Origin: Dyella sp. EPa41
GTDB taxonomy: Bacteria > Pseudomonadota > Gammaproteobacteria > Xanthomonadales > Rhodanobacteraceae
DNA: 52,458 nt
Direction: 5' to 3'
Assembly: GCF_016586165.1 (NCBI RefSeq)
Contig: NZ_BCPR01000031.1
Span: forward strand, 1 to 52,458
Numbering within the stretch: the first letter of the stretch is position 1; the number at the start of each line of letters is the position of its first letter. This document shows, piece after piece, positions 42,851 to 52,320 of the stretch. The notes under the pieces were generated by a model that was not told the DNA's origin, searched no databases, and saw nothing but the letters and a program-made list of their open reading frames with translations. Both the position numbers and the translations under genes were made by a program.

Positions 42851-45800
42851 ATGTGGCATCCGGAGTCGAAGCATCGCGACGCGATGCGTCATGGGCTCGG
42901 CCGTAGCGTATGCGGCCGTTGGATAGTGTTTCTGCTGTTGTGCGTCATGCTGGCGGCGCCGGGCATTTCGCGCGCGACGTGCGCGACATTCACGCCTTCC
43001 AATGCGAGCGCGGGCTCGCCCATGGCGGCCGGCGCCACGATCACCATAGACGCCTCCTCGTGCGCTGCAGTCACCGGCTTCGCCATCAATGATGTCACCA
43101 CCCCGCCGAATCATGGCACGGCGGTGGTCACCAACCACTCTGCCGCGCTGATCCAGTACAGCAACGATGGCCATGGCGCCACGACAGATACGTTCACATT
43201 CGATGATGGCTCGGGTTCCCACAACGTTGTCGTGACGCTGTACATCGCCGCAGCAACCTCGTCTATCACCGTTTCATCCTCGCCTTTGACCATACCTTCG
43301 GGAACCGTGGCCATCGCCTATCCAGGGGCCACCTTCAGCGCATCCGGCGGCACCGGACCGTACACTTTCACCGTCAGCAGCGGCTCCCTGCCCCCGGGCC
43401 TCACGTTGAGCGGCAACGCCATCTCCGGTACGCCGACCACCCAAGGCAACTATTCGTTCTCGATCACGGCAACCGACAGCGCCAGCACGCCTGTCACAGG
43501 TACGGCCAGCTACTCGATCTCGATCGGCGCGCCGAACATCACCATCACCAATACGCCTGCCAACGCGGTCATCAACGTCGCCTACAGCTTCGCATTGGCG
43601 GCATCCGGTGGGACGCCCCCTTACACCTACACAATGGACGGCGGCACCACGCTTCCGCCCGGCCTGACATTGGCGTCGAATGGCACCATCAGCGGTACAC
43701 CGACGACGTTGGGCACGACCAACTTCACCGTGCGCGCGACCGACAACAGCTCGCCGACGCATTTCTTCTCGGCAAACAACCTGTCCATCACCGTGCAGAA
43801 CCTGCCGCCGCCGATTGCCAACCCGGTGAGCGCCACGGTTGCCTATAACAGCACCAACAATCCGATCACGCTCAATATCACCGGCGGCGCGCCGGCCTCC
43901 GTCGCGGTCGGCACCCAGGCCGCCCACGGTACGGCGGTCGCCAGCGGTACCTCGATCACCTACACGCCCACTCCGGGCTACGCTGGCCCGGACAGCTTCA
44001 CGTACACGGCCACCAACGCCGGTGGCACGTCGTCGCCGGCCACGGCGACGATCACCGTGTCGCCGCCGACCATCACCTACACGCCATCCAGCCCGGCCGC
44101 CGGTACGGTCGGCGTGGCCTATAGCCAGTCGCTCGCGGGCGCCAGCGGCGGTGCATCGCCATATACCTACGCCAGGGTGTCAGGCAGCCTGCCGGCTGGC
44201 CTCACGCTGGGCAGCAACGGCACCTTGTCGGGTACACCCACGGCAAGCGGAACGTTCACCTTCACGGTGAAAGCCACGGACAGCAGCACCGGCACCGGTC
44301 CGTTCAGCGCCACCAGCGGCACGCTGACCCTGACCATCAATGCGCCGACCATCAGCTACGCGCCGGCCAATCCTGCGGCGGCGACGGTAGGCGTCGCCTA
44401 CAGCCAGTCGCTGGCAAGCGCCAGCGGCGGCACCTCGCCGTATAGCTATGCCATCGCGACCGGCAGTCTGCCGCCAGGCATCACGCTGGCGAGCAACGGC
44501 ACGCTGTCGGGTACGCCTACCGCGGGCGGTACGTACAACTTCACCGTGACCGCTACCGACAGCAGCGGCGGCACCGGACCGTTCAGCGCGACCAGCGCCC
44601 CGCTGACGCTGGCCGTGAATGCGCCCACCATCACGTTGGCGCCGGCCACGCTGGTTCCTCCGACCGTCGGCACGGCCTACGCGCAGAACGTATCGGCCTC
44701 CGGCGGCACCGCCGGATATTCCTATGCGGTCACCGGTGCCTTGCCGGCCGGCATCACCGTGAGCAATACCGGTGCGATCTCGGGTACGCCCACGTCCGCT
44801 GGTACCTACACCTTCATCGTCACCGCCACCGACAGCAGTACCGGCAGCGGGCCCTATACTGGCAGCCACGCATACACCGTCACGGTGAACGCGCCTGCGC
44901 TGACGCTGACGCCATCGTCCGGCGGCACCGCCAACGCCACTGCCGGCTCCCCGGTCAGCGCGACCTTTGCGGCCGGCAACGGTACGTCGCCGTACACGTA
45001 TGTGATCAGCGCGGGCGCGTTGCCCGCGGGTGTGACGTTGTCGTCCACCGGCACGCTATCGGGTTCGCCGTCGGTTGCCGGCAACTTCAACTTCACTGTA
45101 ACGGCCACTGACAGTTCGACCGGCGCGGGCGCACCGTTCTCGATATCAGGCAACTACACCCTTGCCGTGGTGGCGCCGACCATCACGCTGTCGCCGGGCA
45201 GCTTGCCGCCACCGACGGTCGGCAACGCCTACAGCCAGGCCATTACCGGATCCGAAGGGCATCCAACCACGTTTACCTACAGCGTGACGTCCGGCCAGCT
45301 GCCGACGGGCTTGTCGCTGAACCTCAACACGGGCGTATTGAGCGGCACGCCGACGGCAGCGGGTACGTTCAACTTCACCGTGACCGCGACCGACGCGGGG
45401 GGCTTTACCGGCAGCCAGGCCTATAGCGTTCCGGTGGGTGCCGGCACCGTCGTGCTCAACGCGGGCGCACTGGCCAACGCTTCGGCGGAGGCGCCCTATA
45501 CCCATACGTTCACCGCCAGCGGTGGCACCGGGCCATATAGCTATTCGCTGACGACGGGCGCCTTGCCCGCGGGCCTGACGCTGTCCTCGGGCGGCGTTCT
45601 GAGCGGCACGCCGACGGCCGCCGGCACGTTCAATTTCACCATCAAGGCGACCGACAGCAGTACCGGTACCGGTGCGCCGTTCACGGCCAGCCAGTCGTAC
45701 TCGCTTACCGTGTCGGCCCCGGCCATCACGGTCGCGCCGGCGACACTGCCGGCGGGCACGGGTGGCGTTGCCTTCAGCCAGACCGTCAGTGCCAGCGGCG

Positions 45801-48800
45801 GCAACGGTAGTTACACCTATAGCCTCTCCGCGGGTGCGTTGCCGCCGGGCATCGGGCTCAGCAGCAGCGGCGTCCTGTCCGGCACGCCGACCACGGCCGG
45901 TATCTACAACTTCACCATCACCGCGGCCGACGGCGTCGGCTTCACCGGCAGCCAGGCCTACACGTTCACCGTCAACGCGCCGACGATTGCGGTTTCACCG
46001 GCCACCTTGCCGGCAGGCACGGGTGGCGCCGCCTATAGCCAGACGCTCAGCGCGAGCGGCGGCCAAGGCGGCTACACCTACAGCCTCGCTGCGGGTGCGC
46101 TGCCGCCCGGCATCGCGCTCAGCAGCGGCGGCGTCGTGTCCGGCACGCCGACTACGGTCGGCAGCTACAACTTCACGGTCAAGGCCACCGACGGTTTCGG
46201 CTTCACCGGCAGCCAGGCCTATACATTCACCGTTGGCGCGCCGGCGATCACGTTCTCCCCGGCGGCACTGCCGGCCGGTACCGGTGGCGCCGCCTATAGC
46301 CAGACGCTCAGCGCGAGCGGAGGCCATGGCGGCTACACCTACAGCCTCTCCGCGGGTGCATTGCCGCCGGGCATCGCGCTCAGCAGCGGCGGCGCCGTGT
46401 CCGGCACGCCGACCACGGCGGGCAGCTACAGCTTCACGGTCACGGCCACCGACGGCTTTGGCTATACGGGCAGCCAGGCTTATACCGTCAACGTCAACGC
46501 GCCGACGATCAGCTTCTCGCCGGCGACGCTGCCGGCAGGGATCGGCGGCGTCGCCTACACCCAGACGCTCAGCGCGAGCGGGGGGCATGGCGGCTATACC
46601 TACAGCCTCGTGTCGGGCGCGCTGCCGCCTGGCATCGCGCTCAGCAGCGCGGGCCCGATCAGCGGCACGCCGACGACGGCCGGCAGTTTCAACTTCACCG
46701 TCAAGGTGACCGATGGCTTCGGCTTTATCGCCACCCAGGCCTACACCATCGCGGTGAACGCGCCGACCATCGTCTTCACGCGGACCACGCTTCCCGGTGG
46801 CCAGGTGGCCGTTGCCTACAGCCAGACGGTGAGTGCGGGCGGCGGCAGCGGCAGCTACACCTATAGCCTCACGGCCGGCTCCTTGCCGCCCGGCGTTGCG
46901 TTGAGCAGCAGTGGTGCGCTCAGCGGCACGCCGACCGCCGCGGGCAACTACAGTTTCACCGTCACGGCTACCGATGGCCTGGGCTTCACCGGCAGCCAGG
47001 CATACACGGTGAGCATCAACCAGCCCGTGCCGGTGGCGGTGAACGATACGGCCACGACCCCGGCCAATTCGCCCGTCACCATCACGGTGACCGGCAACGA
47101 CACCGGCCCGATCACCAGCACCGCGGTGGCGCAGGCGCCCGCGCACGGCAGCGCCACGGTCAACGGGCTCAACGTGGTCTACACGCCGGCCAGCAACTAC
47201 TTCGGCAGCGACAGTTTCACCTATACCGCGACGGGCCCCGGTGGAACGTCCGCGCCGGCCACCGTCAGCGTGACGGTGACGCCGCTGGCGGTGCCGGTGG
47301 CGGCGGCGCAGGCAGCCAGCGTGTTGGCGGGCAAGACGGTAACGATCCACGCCACCCAGGGCGCCACGGGTGCACCGTTCACCACGGTGGCCATCGTCAC
47401 CGCGCCGGCCAAGGGCACGGCTTCGGTGAGCGGCACCGATATCGTCTACACGGCGCCCATCGATGCATCCGGCGCGGTGACGCTGGATTACACGCTGTCC
47501 AATCCGTTCGGCGCATCGCAACCGGCGCGTGTCACGGTCACCGTGAACCCGGTGCCGTTGCCGGCGGCCTTGGCCGCCAACGTGGTGGCAGGCCGTACGG
47601 TGCAGGTGGATCTCACCAGCGCGGCGCACGGCGGTCCGTTCACGGCGGCAACGCTGGTTGCCGTGTCGCCCTCCAACGCGGGCAGCGCCAGCATCCACGG
47701 CTCCGCTTCCGGCTATACGCTCGACTTCACGGCCAACAACGCCTTCAGCGGGCAGGCGCAGGTGAGCTATACGCTCAGCAACGCATATGCCACCTCGGCG
47801 GCGGCCACCGTCACCATCAGCGTGACAGGGCGCAGCGATCCGTCGAAGGACGCGGAGGTCCTCGGCATTCTGGCGGCCCAGGCGGATTCGGCACGCCGCC
47901 TGGCGCTGGGGCAGATCGACAACTTCCAGCGTCGCCTGGAGACGCTGCACACCGGTGCTGCCAGCGGCGGATTCACCAACGGCATCAGCCTGAGCTCGGC
48001 CAGTGCACGCCAGAACCGCGATCCCATGTTCGGGTTGCGCGGTCGCGACGACGAGTGGAGCCGCCGTTACATCGTGCAGCCGGACGAGCCGCCGGCGAGT
48101 GATGTGCCGCGTGGCGGCGGCAAGCTGGGCGAGTGGTCGGTGTGGACCGGCGGCGCCGTGAACTTCGGCAAGACCCTGCCGGGCACGAGCGACAACGGCA
48201 TCGACTTCACCACCTCGGGCATCAGCATGGGCGTGGATCGTGCGTTCGGCGACACGTTCGCGTTGGGTGCCGGCGTGGGCTATGGCCACGATGCCTCGGA
48301 CATCGGCCACCACGACAGCCGCAGCACGGTCGATGGCTACAGCGCCGCCGTGTATGGAAGCTACCGGCCGTCGCCACTGGTCTATATCGACGCGCTGGCC
48401 GGTTACCAGTGGATGTCGTTCGATGCGCGTCGCTACGTCACCGACAACGGCAACACGGTGCACGGCAGCCGCGATGGCACGCAGCTGTTCGCCTCGCTGT
48501 CGGTGGGTTACGAACACCGCACGCAGGACGACATGCTCGTGTCGCCATACGGCCGCTTCGATTTCGCCCGCGCCAGCCTCGACAGCTACACCGAGCATGG
48601 TGATGACATCTACGCGCTGCAGTACGAGAGCCAGACGGTGAAGACCAGCACGGGCGTGCTCGGCCTGCGTGCGCAGTGGGTGGCCAAGCGCGACTACGGC
48701 GTGTGGATGCCGCAGCTGCGTGCGGAGTTCAGGCACGACTTCCAGGGTTCCAGCGTGGCGGCGATGCGTTACGCCGACCTGCTGGGTGGTCCGCTGTACT

Positions 48801-48970
48801 CGGCCTCGCTGGGCGCCACCTCGCGCAACCACACCCTGGTCGGGGCGGGCGTGATGCTGCAGACGCTCAGCGGCTGGTCGCTGCGCGCGGAATACCAGAA
48901 CCTGCTGGACAACAGCACGCGCGACAACCAGTCGATCCAGCTGGGCGTGGAGAAGAAGTTCGACCCGTGA
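42851..48970 (+). CDS. Giant autotransporter adhesin with putative-Ig repeats
   Basis: A 2,039-residue type V secreted surface protein. After a long-n-region signal peptide (cleavage near SRAT) come an N-terminal beta domain, two putative-Ig (He_PIG) repeats, a cadherin/Big-like domain, eleven more He_PIG repeats of about 80-95 residues (each with SGGxGxYTYSL, LPPGIxLSS, SGTPTTAG and FTVxATD), then about three further Ig-like domains (residues about 1390-1660), a helical linker, and a C-terminal autotransporter beta-barrel (about residues 1755-2039). It ends KKFDP, two residues past the final Phe. The ATG at 42851 follows AGGGGA; the open frame to 42683 lacks one. Probably an adhesin; the binding partner is unknown. 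Divergent from the collar operon. Confidence 0.92.
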   Translation: MWHPESKHRDAMRHGLGRSVCGRWIVFLLLCVMLAAPGISRATCATFTPSNASAGSPMAAGATITIDASSCAAVTGFAINDVTTPPNHGTAVVTNHSAALIQYSNDGHGATTDTFTFDDGSGSHNVVVTLYIAAATSSITVSSSPLTIPSGTVAIAYPGATFSASGGTGPYTFTVSSGSLPPGLTLSGNAISGTPTTQGNYSFSITATDSASTPVTGTASYSISIGAPNITITNTPANAVINVAYSFALAASGGTPPYTYTMDGGTTLPPGLTLASNGTISGTPTTLGTTNFTVRATDNSSPTHFFSANNLSITVQNLPPPIANPVSATVAYNSTNNPITLNITGGAPASVAVGTQAAHGTAVASGTSITYTPTPGYAGPDSFTYTATNAGGTSSPATATITVSPPTITYTPSSPAAGTVGVAYSQSLAGASGGASPYTYARVSGSLPAGLTLGSNGTLSGTPTASGTFTFTVKATDSSTGTGPFSATSGTLTLTINAPTISYAPANPAAATVGVAYSQSLASASGGTSPYSYAIATGSLPPGITLASNGTLSGTPTAGGTYNFTVTATDSSGGTGPFSATSAPLTLAVNAPTITLAPATLVPPTVGTAYAQNVSASGGTAGYSYAVTGALPAGITVSNTGAISGTPTSAGTYTFIVTATDSSTGSGPYTGSHAYTVTVNAPALTLTPSSGGTANATAGSPVSATFAAGNGTSPYTYVISAGALPAGVTLSSTGTLSGSPSVAGNFNFTVTATDSSTGAGAPFSISGNYTLAVVAPTITLSPGSLPPPTVGNAYSQAITGSEGHPTTFTYSVTSGQLPTGLSLNLNTGVLSGTPTAAGTFNFTVTATDAGGFTGSQAYSVPVGAGTVVLNAGALANASAEAPYTHTFTASGGTGPYSYSLTTGALPAGLTLSSGGVLSGTPTAAGTFNFTIKATDSSTGTGAPFTASQSYSLTVSAPAITVAPATLPAGTGGVAFSQTVSASGGNGSYTYSLSAGALPPGIGLSSSGVLSGTPTTAGIYNFTITAADGVGFTGSQAYTFTVNAPTIAVSPATLPAGTGGAAYSQTLSASGGQGGYTYSLAAGALPPGIALSSGGVVSGTPTTVGSYNFTVKATDGFGFTGSQAYTFTVGAPAITFSPAALPAGTGGAAYSQTLSASGGHGGYTYSLSAGALPPGIALSSGGAVSGTPTTAGSYSFTVTATDGFGYTGSQAYTVNVNAPTISFSPATLPAGIGGVAYTQTLSASGGHGGYTYSLVSGALPPGIALSSAGPISGTPTTAGSFNFTVKVTDGFGFIATQAYTIAVNAPTIVFTRTTLPGGQVAVAYSQTVSAGGGSGSYTYSLTAGSLPPGVALSSSGALSGTPTAAGNYSFTVTATDGLGFTGSQAYTVSINQPVPVAVNDTATTPANSPVTITVTGNDTGPITSTAVAQAPAHGSATVNGLNVVYTPASNYFGSDSFTYTATGPGGTSAPATVSVTVTPLAVPVAAAQAASVLAGKTVTIHATQGATGAPFTTVAIVTAPAKGTASVSGTDIVYTAPIDASGAVTLDYTLSNPFGASQPARVTVTVNPVPLPAALAANVVAGRTVQVDLTSAAHGGPFTAATLVAVSPSNAGSASIHGSASGYTLDFTANNAFSGQAQVSYTLSNAYATSAAATVTISVTGRSDPSKDAEVLGILAAQADSARRLALGQIDNFQRRLETLHTGAASGGFTNGISLSSASARQNRDPMFGLRGRDDEWSRRYIVQPDEPPASDVPRGGGKLGEWSVWTGGAVNFGKTLPGTSDNGIDFTTSGISMGVDRAFGDTFALGAGVGYGHDASDIGHHDSRSTVDGYSAAVYGSYRPSPLVYIDALAGYQWMSFDARRYVTDNGNTVHGSRDGTQLFASLSVGYEHRTQDDMLVSPYGRFDFARASLDSYTEHGDDIYALQYESQTVKTSTGVLGLRAQWVAKRDYGVWMPQLRAEFRHDFQGSSVAAMRYADLLGGPLYSASLGATSRNHTLVGAGVMLQTLSGWSLRAEYQNLLDNSTRDNQSIQLGVEKKFDP

Positions 48971-48976
48971 TGGACG

Positions 48977-49004
48977 GGGTGGGCCCGGACACCCGGGCCC
49001 ACCC
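48977..49004 (+). terminator. Strong hairpin after the autotransporter gene
   Basis: A 12-bp perfect stem GGGTGGGCCCGG / CCGGGCCCACCC with an ACAC loop, 6 bases after the stop. There is no T-run, so it may stabilise the 3' end or need Rho. Confidence 0.5.
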
Positions 49005-49031
49005 ATTCGCGGCCGTATTGTCTCGATCCAA

Positions 49032-49060
49032 TTGGCGAGAAACGCCGCCGGAGCTACACT
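49032..49060 (+). promoter_or_regulatory. Sigma-70-type promoter of aceE
   Basis: TTGGCG (49032-49037), a 17-bp spacer and TACACT (49055-49060) lie 82 bases before the aceE start, the best promoter match in the window. Confidence 0.55.
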
Positions 49061-49142
49061 CGGAGGGTTTCCCGCCTCCTCGCCCAGGGGGCGTCCACCT
49101 ACAGCCGCGCCAACCCCCAGGCGCCGCGGAGAGAAGCTCCCC

Positions 49143-51836
49143 ATGGATCAGCTCGACGACATCCTCCAACAGGACCTCGACCCCACCGAAACCCAGGAAT
49201 GGGTCGAATCGCTCAATGCGGTCATCAACCATGACGGCACCGAGCGCGCGCACTACCTGCTGGAAAAGATGGTCGATTCGACGCGCCGGGCCGGCGGCTA
49301 CCTGCCGTTCAACCCGACCACCGAATACGTCAACACCATCGCGCCCGCCAACGAAGCCAAGATGACCGGCGACGCGGCGATGGAGTGGCGCATCCGCACG
49401 CTGATCCGCTGGAACGCGATGGCCATGGTGGTGCGCGCCAACCGCAAGCCGGGCGAGCTGGGCGGCCACATCGCCAGCTTCGCGTCCTCGGCCACGTTGT
49501 ACGACGTGGGCTTCAACCATTTCTGGCGCGCGCCCAGCGCCGACCATCCGGGCGACCTGGTGTTCCACCAGGGCCACTCCAGCCCGGGCATCTACGCGCG
49601 CTCCTTCCTGGAAGGCCGCATCTCCGAAGAACAGCTCGACCTGTTCCGCATGGAAGTGGCCGGCCACGGCCGCGGCCTGTCCTCGTACCCGCACCCCTGG
49701 CTGATGCCGGACTACTGGCAGGTACCGACGGTGTCGATGGGCCTGGGCCCGATCCAGGCGATCTACCAGGCGCAGTTCTGGAAGTACCTGGAAAACCGCG
49801 GCCTGATGCCGAAGACCGATCGCAAGATCTGGTGCTTCATGGGCGACGGCGAGACCGACGAACCCGAGTCGCTCGGCGCCATCTCGCTGGCCGGCCGCGA
49901 AGGCCTGGACAACCTGGTGTTCGTGATCAACGCCAACCTGCAGCGCCTGGACGGCCCGGTGCGCGGCAACGGCAAGATCATCCAGGAACTGGAAGGCGTG
50001 TTCCGTGGCGCCGGCTGGAACGCCATCAAGGTGGTGTGGGGCAGCTACTGGGATCCGCTCCTCGCCCGCGACACCAAGGGCGTGCTGCGCAAGCTGATGA
50101 TGGAAACCGTCGACGGCGAGTACCAGGCGTGCAAGGCCTTCGGCGGCGCGTACACGCGCGAGCATTTCTTCGGCAAGTATCCGGAGACGCGCGAGATGGT
50201 CGCCAACCTCTCCGACGACGACATCTGGCGCCTCAACCGCGGCGGCCATGACCCGCACAAGGTCTACGCGGCCTACCACCAGGCCGTGAACACCAAGGGC
50301 ATGCCGACGGTGATCCTGGCCAAGACGGTGAAGGGCTACGGCATGGGCTCGGCCGGCGAATCGCAGAACCCGACGCACCAGCAGAAGAAGCTGGACGCCG
50401 ACGCCGTGCGCCACTTCCGCGACCGCTTCAACATCCCGGTGTCGGACGAGAAGCTGGCCGACGTGCCGTACTACCACCCGGGCAAGGATTCGCCGGAAGT
50501 GCAGTACATGATGGAGCGTCGCCGCGCGCTGGGCGGCTTCCTGCCGCAGCGTCGCCGCCACACCGACGTGAAGCTCAAGGCGCCGGAACTGTCGGCGTTC
50601 ACGCAGATCACCAACGGTACCGGCGAGCGCGAGATCTCCACCACCATGGCGCTGGTGCGCGGCATGAACCTCCTGCTGCGCGACAAGCAGATCGGCGAGC
50701 GCATCGTGCCGATCGTGGCCGACGAAGCCCGCACCTTCGGCATGGAAGGCATGTTCCGCCAGATCGGCATCTACGCGCCGTTCGGCCAGAAGTACCGTCC
50801 GCAGGACGCCGACCAGCTGCTGTACTACCGCGAAGACCAGAAGGGCCAGGTGCTGCAGGAAGGCATCTCCGAGGCCGGCGGCATGGCCGCCTGGATGGCC
50901 GCGGCCACCAGCTACAGCATCAGCAACCAGCCGATGCTGCCGTTCTTCATCTACTACTCGATGTTCGGCTTCCAGCGCATCGGCGACCTGGCCTGGGCGG
51001 CCGGCGACATGCGCGCGCGCGGCTTCCTCATCGGCGGCACCGCGGGTCGCACCACGCTGAACGGCGAAGGCCTGCAGCACGAGGACGGCCATTCGCACCT
51101 GCTGTCCGGTGCGATCCCCAACGTGAAGTCGTACGATCCGACGTTCTCGTATGAAATCGCCGTGATCCTGCAGGATGGCACCCGTCGCATGGTGCAGGAG
51201 CAGGAAGACGTCTACTACTACATCACCGTGATGAACGAGAACTACAGCCATCCCGACCTGCCGCAGGGCGTCGAGGAAGGCATCATCAAGGGCATGTACC
51301 TGTTCAAGGACGCCGGCAAGCCGAAGAAGGGCGAGCCGCGCGTGCAGCTGCTGGGTTCGGGCACGATCCTGCGCGAGGTGATCGCCGCCGCCGAGCTGCT
51401 GGAAAAGGACTTCGGCGTCACCTCCGACATCTGGTCGTGCCCGAGCTTCACCGAGCTGCGCCGCGATGGCTTCGACGCCGAGCGCTGGAATCGCCTGCAT
51501 CCGGAAGCCGACCAGCGCGTGCCGTACGTCACCGGCCTGCTGCAGGGCCGCCAGGGCCCGGCGATTGCCGCGACCGACTACGTGCGCGAGTTCGCCGACC
51601 AGATCCGCGCCTTCATGCCCGACGGCATGCGCTACACGGTGCTCGGCACCGACGGCTTCGGCCGTTCGGACACGCGTGAGCACCTGCGTGGCTTCTTCGA
51701 GGTGGATCGCTACTGGATCGCGCATGCCGCGTTGGCGGCGTTGGCGAAGGATGGCAAGGTGAACGCCAAGGATGTCGCTCGCGCCATCAAGACCTACAAG
51801 CTCGATCCGGACAAGCCGAATCCGCTGACGGTTTGA
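49143..51836 (+). CDS. aceE: Pyruvate dehydrogenase E1 component, homodimeric type
   Basis: Thiamine-diphosphate enzyme that decarboxylates pyruvate and acetylates the lipoyl groups of E2 in the pyruvate dehydrogenase complex. The 897-residue length and single-chain layout fit the E. coli-type E1. The cofactor motif starts GDGETDEPES at residue 234 and continues to VINANLQRLDGPV; other family blocks include GHISSF-like GHIASFAS, FHQGHSSPG, and YYITVMNENY. The ATG at 49143 follows GGAGAGAAG. It stands alone with its own promoter and terminator; no E2 or E3 gene follows within the window. Confidence 0.97.
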   Translation: MDQLDDILQQDLDPTETQEWVESLNAVINHDGTERAHYLLEKMVDSTRRAGGYLPFNPTTEYVNTIAPANEAKMTGDAAMEWRIRTLIRWNAMAMVVRANRKPGELGGHIASFASSATLYDVGFNHFWRAPSADHPGDLVFHQGHSSPGIYARSFLEGRISEEQLDLFRMEVAGHGRGLSSYPHPWLMPDYWQVPTVSMGLGPIQAIYQAQFWKYLENRGLMPKTDRKIWCFMGDGETDEPESLGAISLAGREGLDNLVFVINANLQRLDGPVRGNGKIIQELEGVFRGAGWNAIKVVWGSYWDPLLARDTKGVLRKLMMETVDGEYQACKAFGGAYTREHFFGKYPETREMVANLSDDDIWRLNRGGHDPHKVYAAYHQAVNTKGMPTVILAKTVKGYGMGSAGESQNPTHQQKKLDADAVRHFRDRFNIPVSDEKLADVPYYHPGKDSPEVQYMMERRRALGGFLPQRRRHTDVKLKAPELSAFTQITNGTGEREISTTMALVRGMNLLLRDKQIGERIVPIVADEARTFGMEGMFRQIGIYAPFGQKYRPQDADQLLYYREDQKGQVLQEGISEAGGMAAWMAAATSYSISNQPMLPFFIYYSMFGFQRIGDLAWAAGDMRARGFLIGGTAGRTTLNGEGLQHEDGHSHLLSGAIPNVKSYDPTFSYEIAVILQDGTRRMVQEQEDVYYYITVMNENYSHPDLPQGVEEGIIKGMYLFKDAGKPKKGEPRVQLLGSGTILREVIAAAELLEKDFGVTSDIWSCPSFTELRRDGFDAERWNRLHPEADQRVPYVTGLLQGRQGPAIAATDYVREFADQIRAFMPDGMRYTVLGTDGFGRSDTREHLRGFFEVDRYWIAHAALAALAKDGKVNAKDVARAIKTYKLDPDKPNPLTV

Positions 51837-51880
51837 TGTTTGCGTCTTCTCCTCTTCCCACGGGAAGAGGACACGATAAG

Positions 51881-51914
51881 GAGGCCCGCTGTGACCCAGC
51901 GGGCCTCTTTTTTT
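51881..51914 (+). terminator. Intrinsic terminator of aceE
   Basis: An 11-bp stem GAGGCCCGCTG / CAGCGGGCCTC with a TGACC loop is followed by seven T. Confidence 0.95.
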
Positions 51915-51950
51915 GCCGATTACGGTTCCCGGCGCCCCCGCTCCCTCTCT

Positions 51951-52320
51951 TGTAGGAGCGCACCCTGTGCGCGACAGCCTTTTGCGCCTGTTCGCATGTT
52001 TTCGTTCTTGTAAGAGCGGGGTATGCCTTCGGTAGCCCCACTTCCGCCAGGTTGCCGCCTACGCGGCGGGCGTTTCGACGTCCTGCCGGCCGCCGAGTCA
52101 CTTTTCTTTTGCTGGCCCAAAAGAAAAGTAACCCAAAGAAAATGGCCTTGAGAGCCAAGGCTCATAGCAGTACGAGAGATAGAAGCGTCGGCCGACCGAG
52201 GCCAGCCGGGATGGGCCCGTTACTACCTCGAACGTCGCGGCTACACCGCAACGCGTCATCGCGAAGAGGACTTAAAGCCGCTTCGCTGAGCCGTGATGAA
52301 GCCTGCGGGGCGCGGCACCT
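51951..52320 (+). repeat. Long intergenic repeat, copy 3
   Basis: It begins with a REP unit (51951-51976) and contains the perfect core hairpin ACTTTTCTTTTG-CTGGCC-CAAAAGAAAAGT at 52100-52129, then about 150 bases nearly identical to copy 1. The open frame through it mirrors one in copy 1 but shows no coding signature. No gene is seen from 51837 to the window end. Confidence 0.75.

Noticed and set aside
42851-48970. A CRISPR-like or minisatellite array
   Set aside because: The repetition is in-frame protein repeats of about 87 codons with diverged copies, not short identical repeats with unique spacers.
45995-49144. A 1,049-codon open frame on the minus strand across the adhesin and barrel
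   Set aside because: It is a shadow of the GC-rich plus-strand gene, whose product has a signal peptide, repeats and barrel; the minus product is His/Arg/Ala-rich without motifs.
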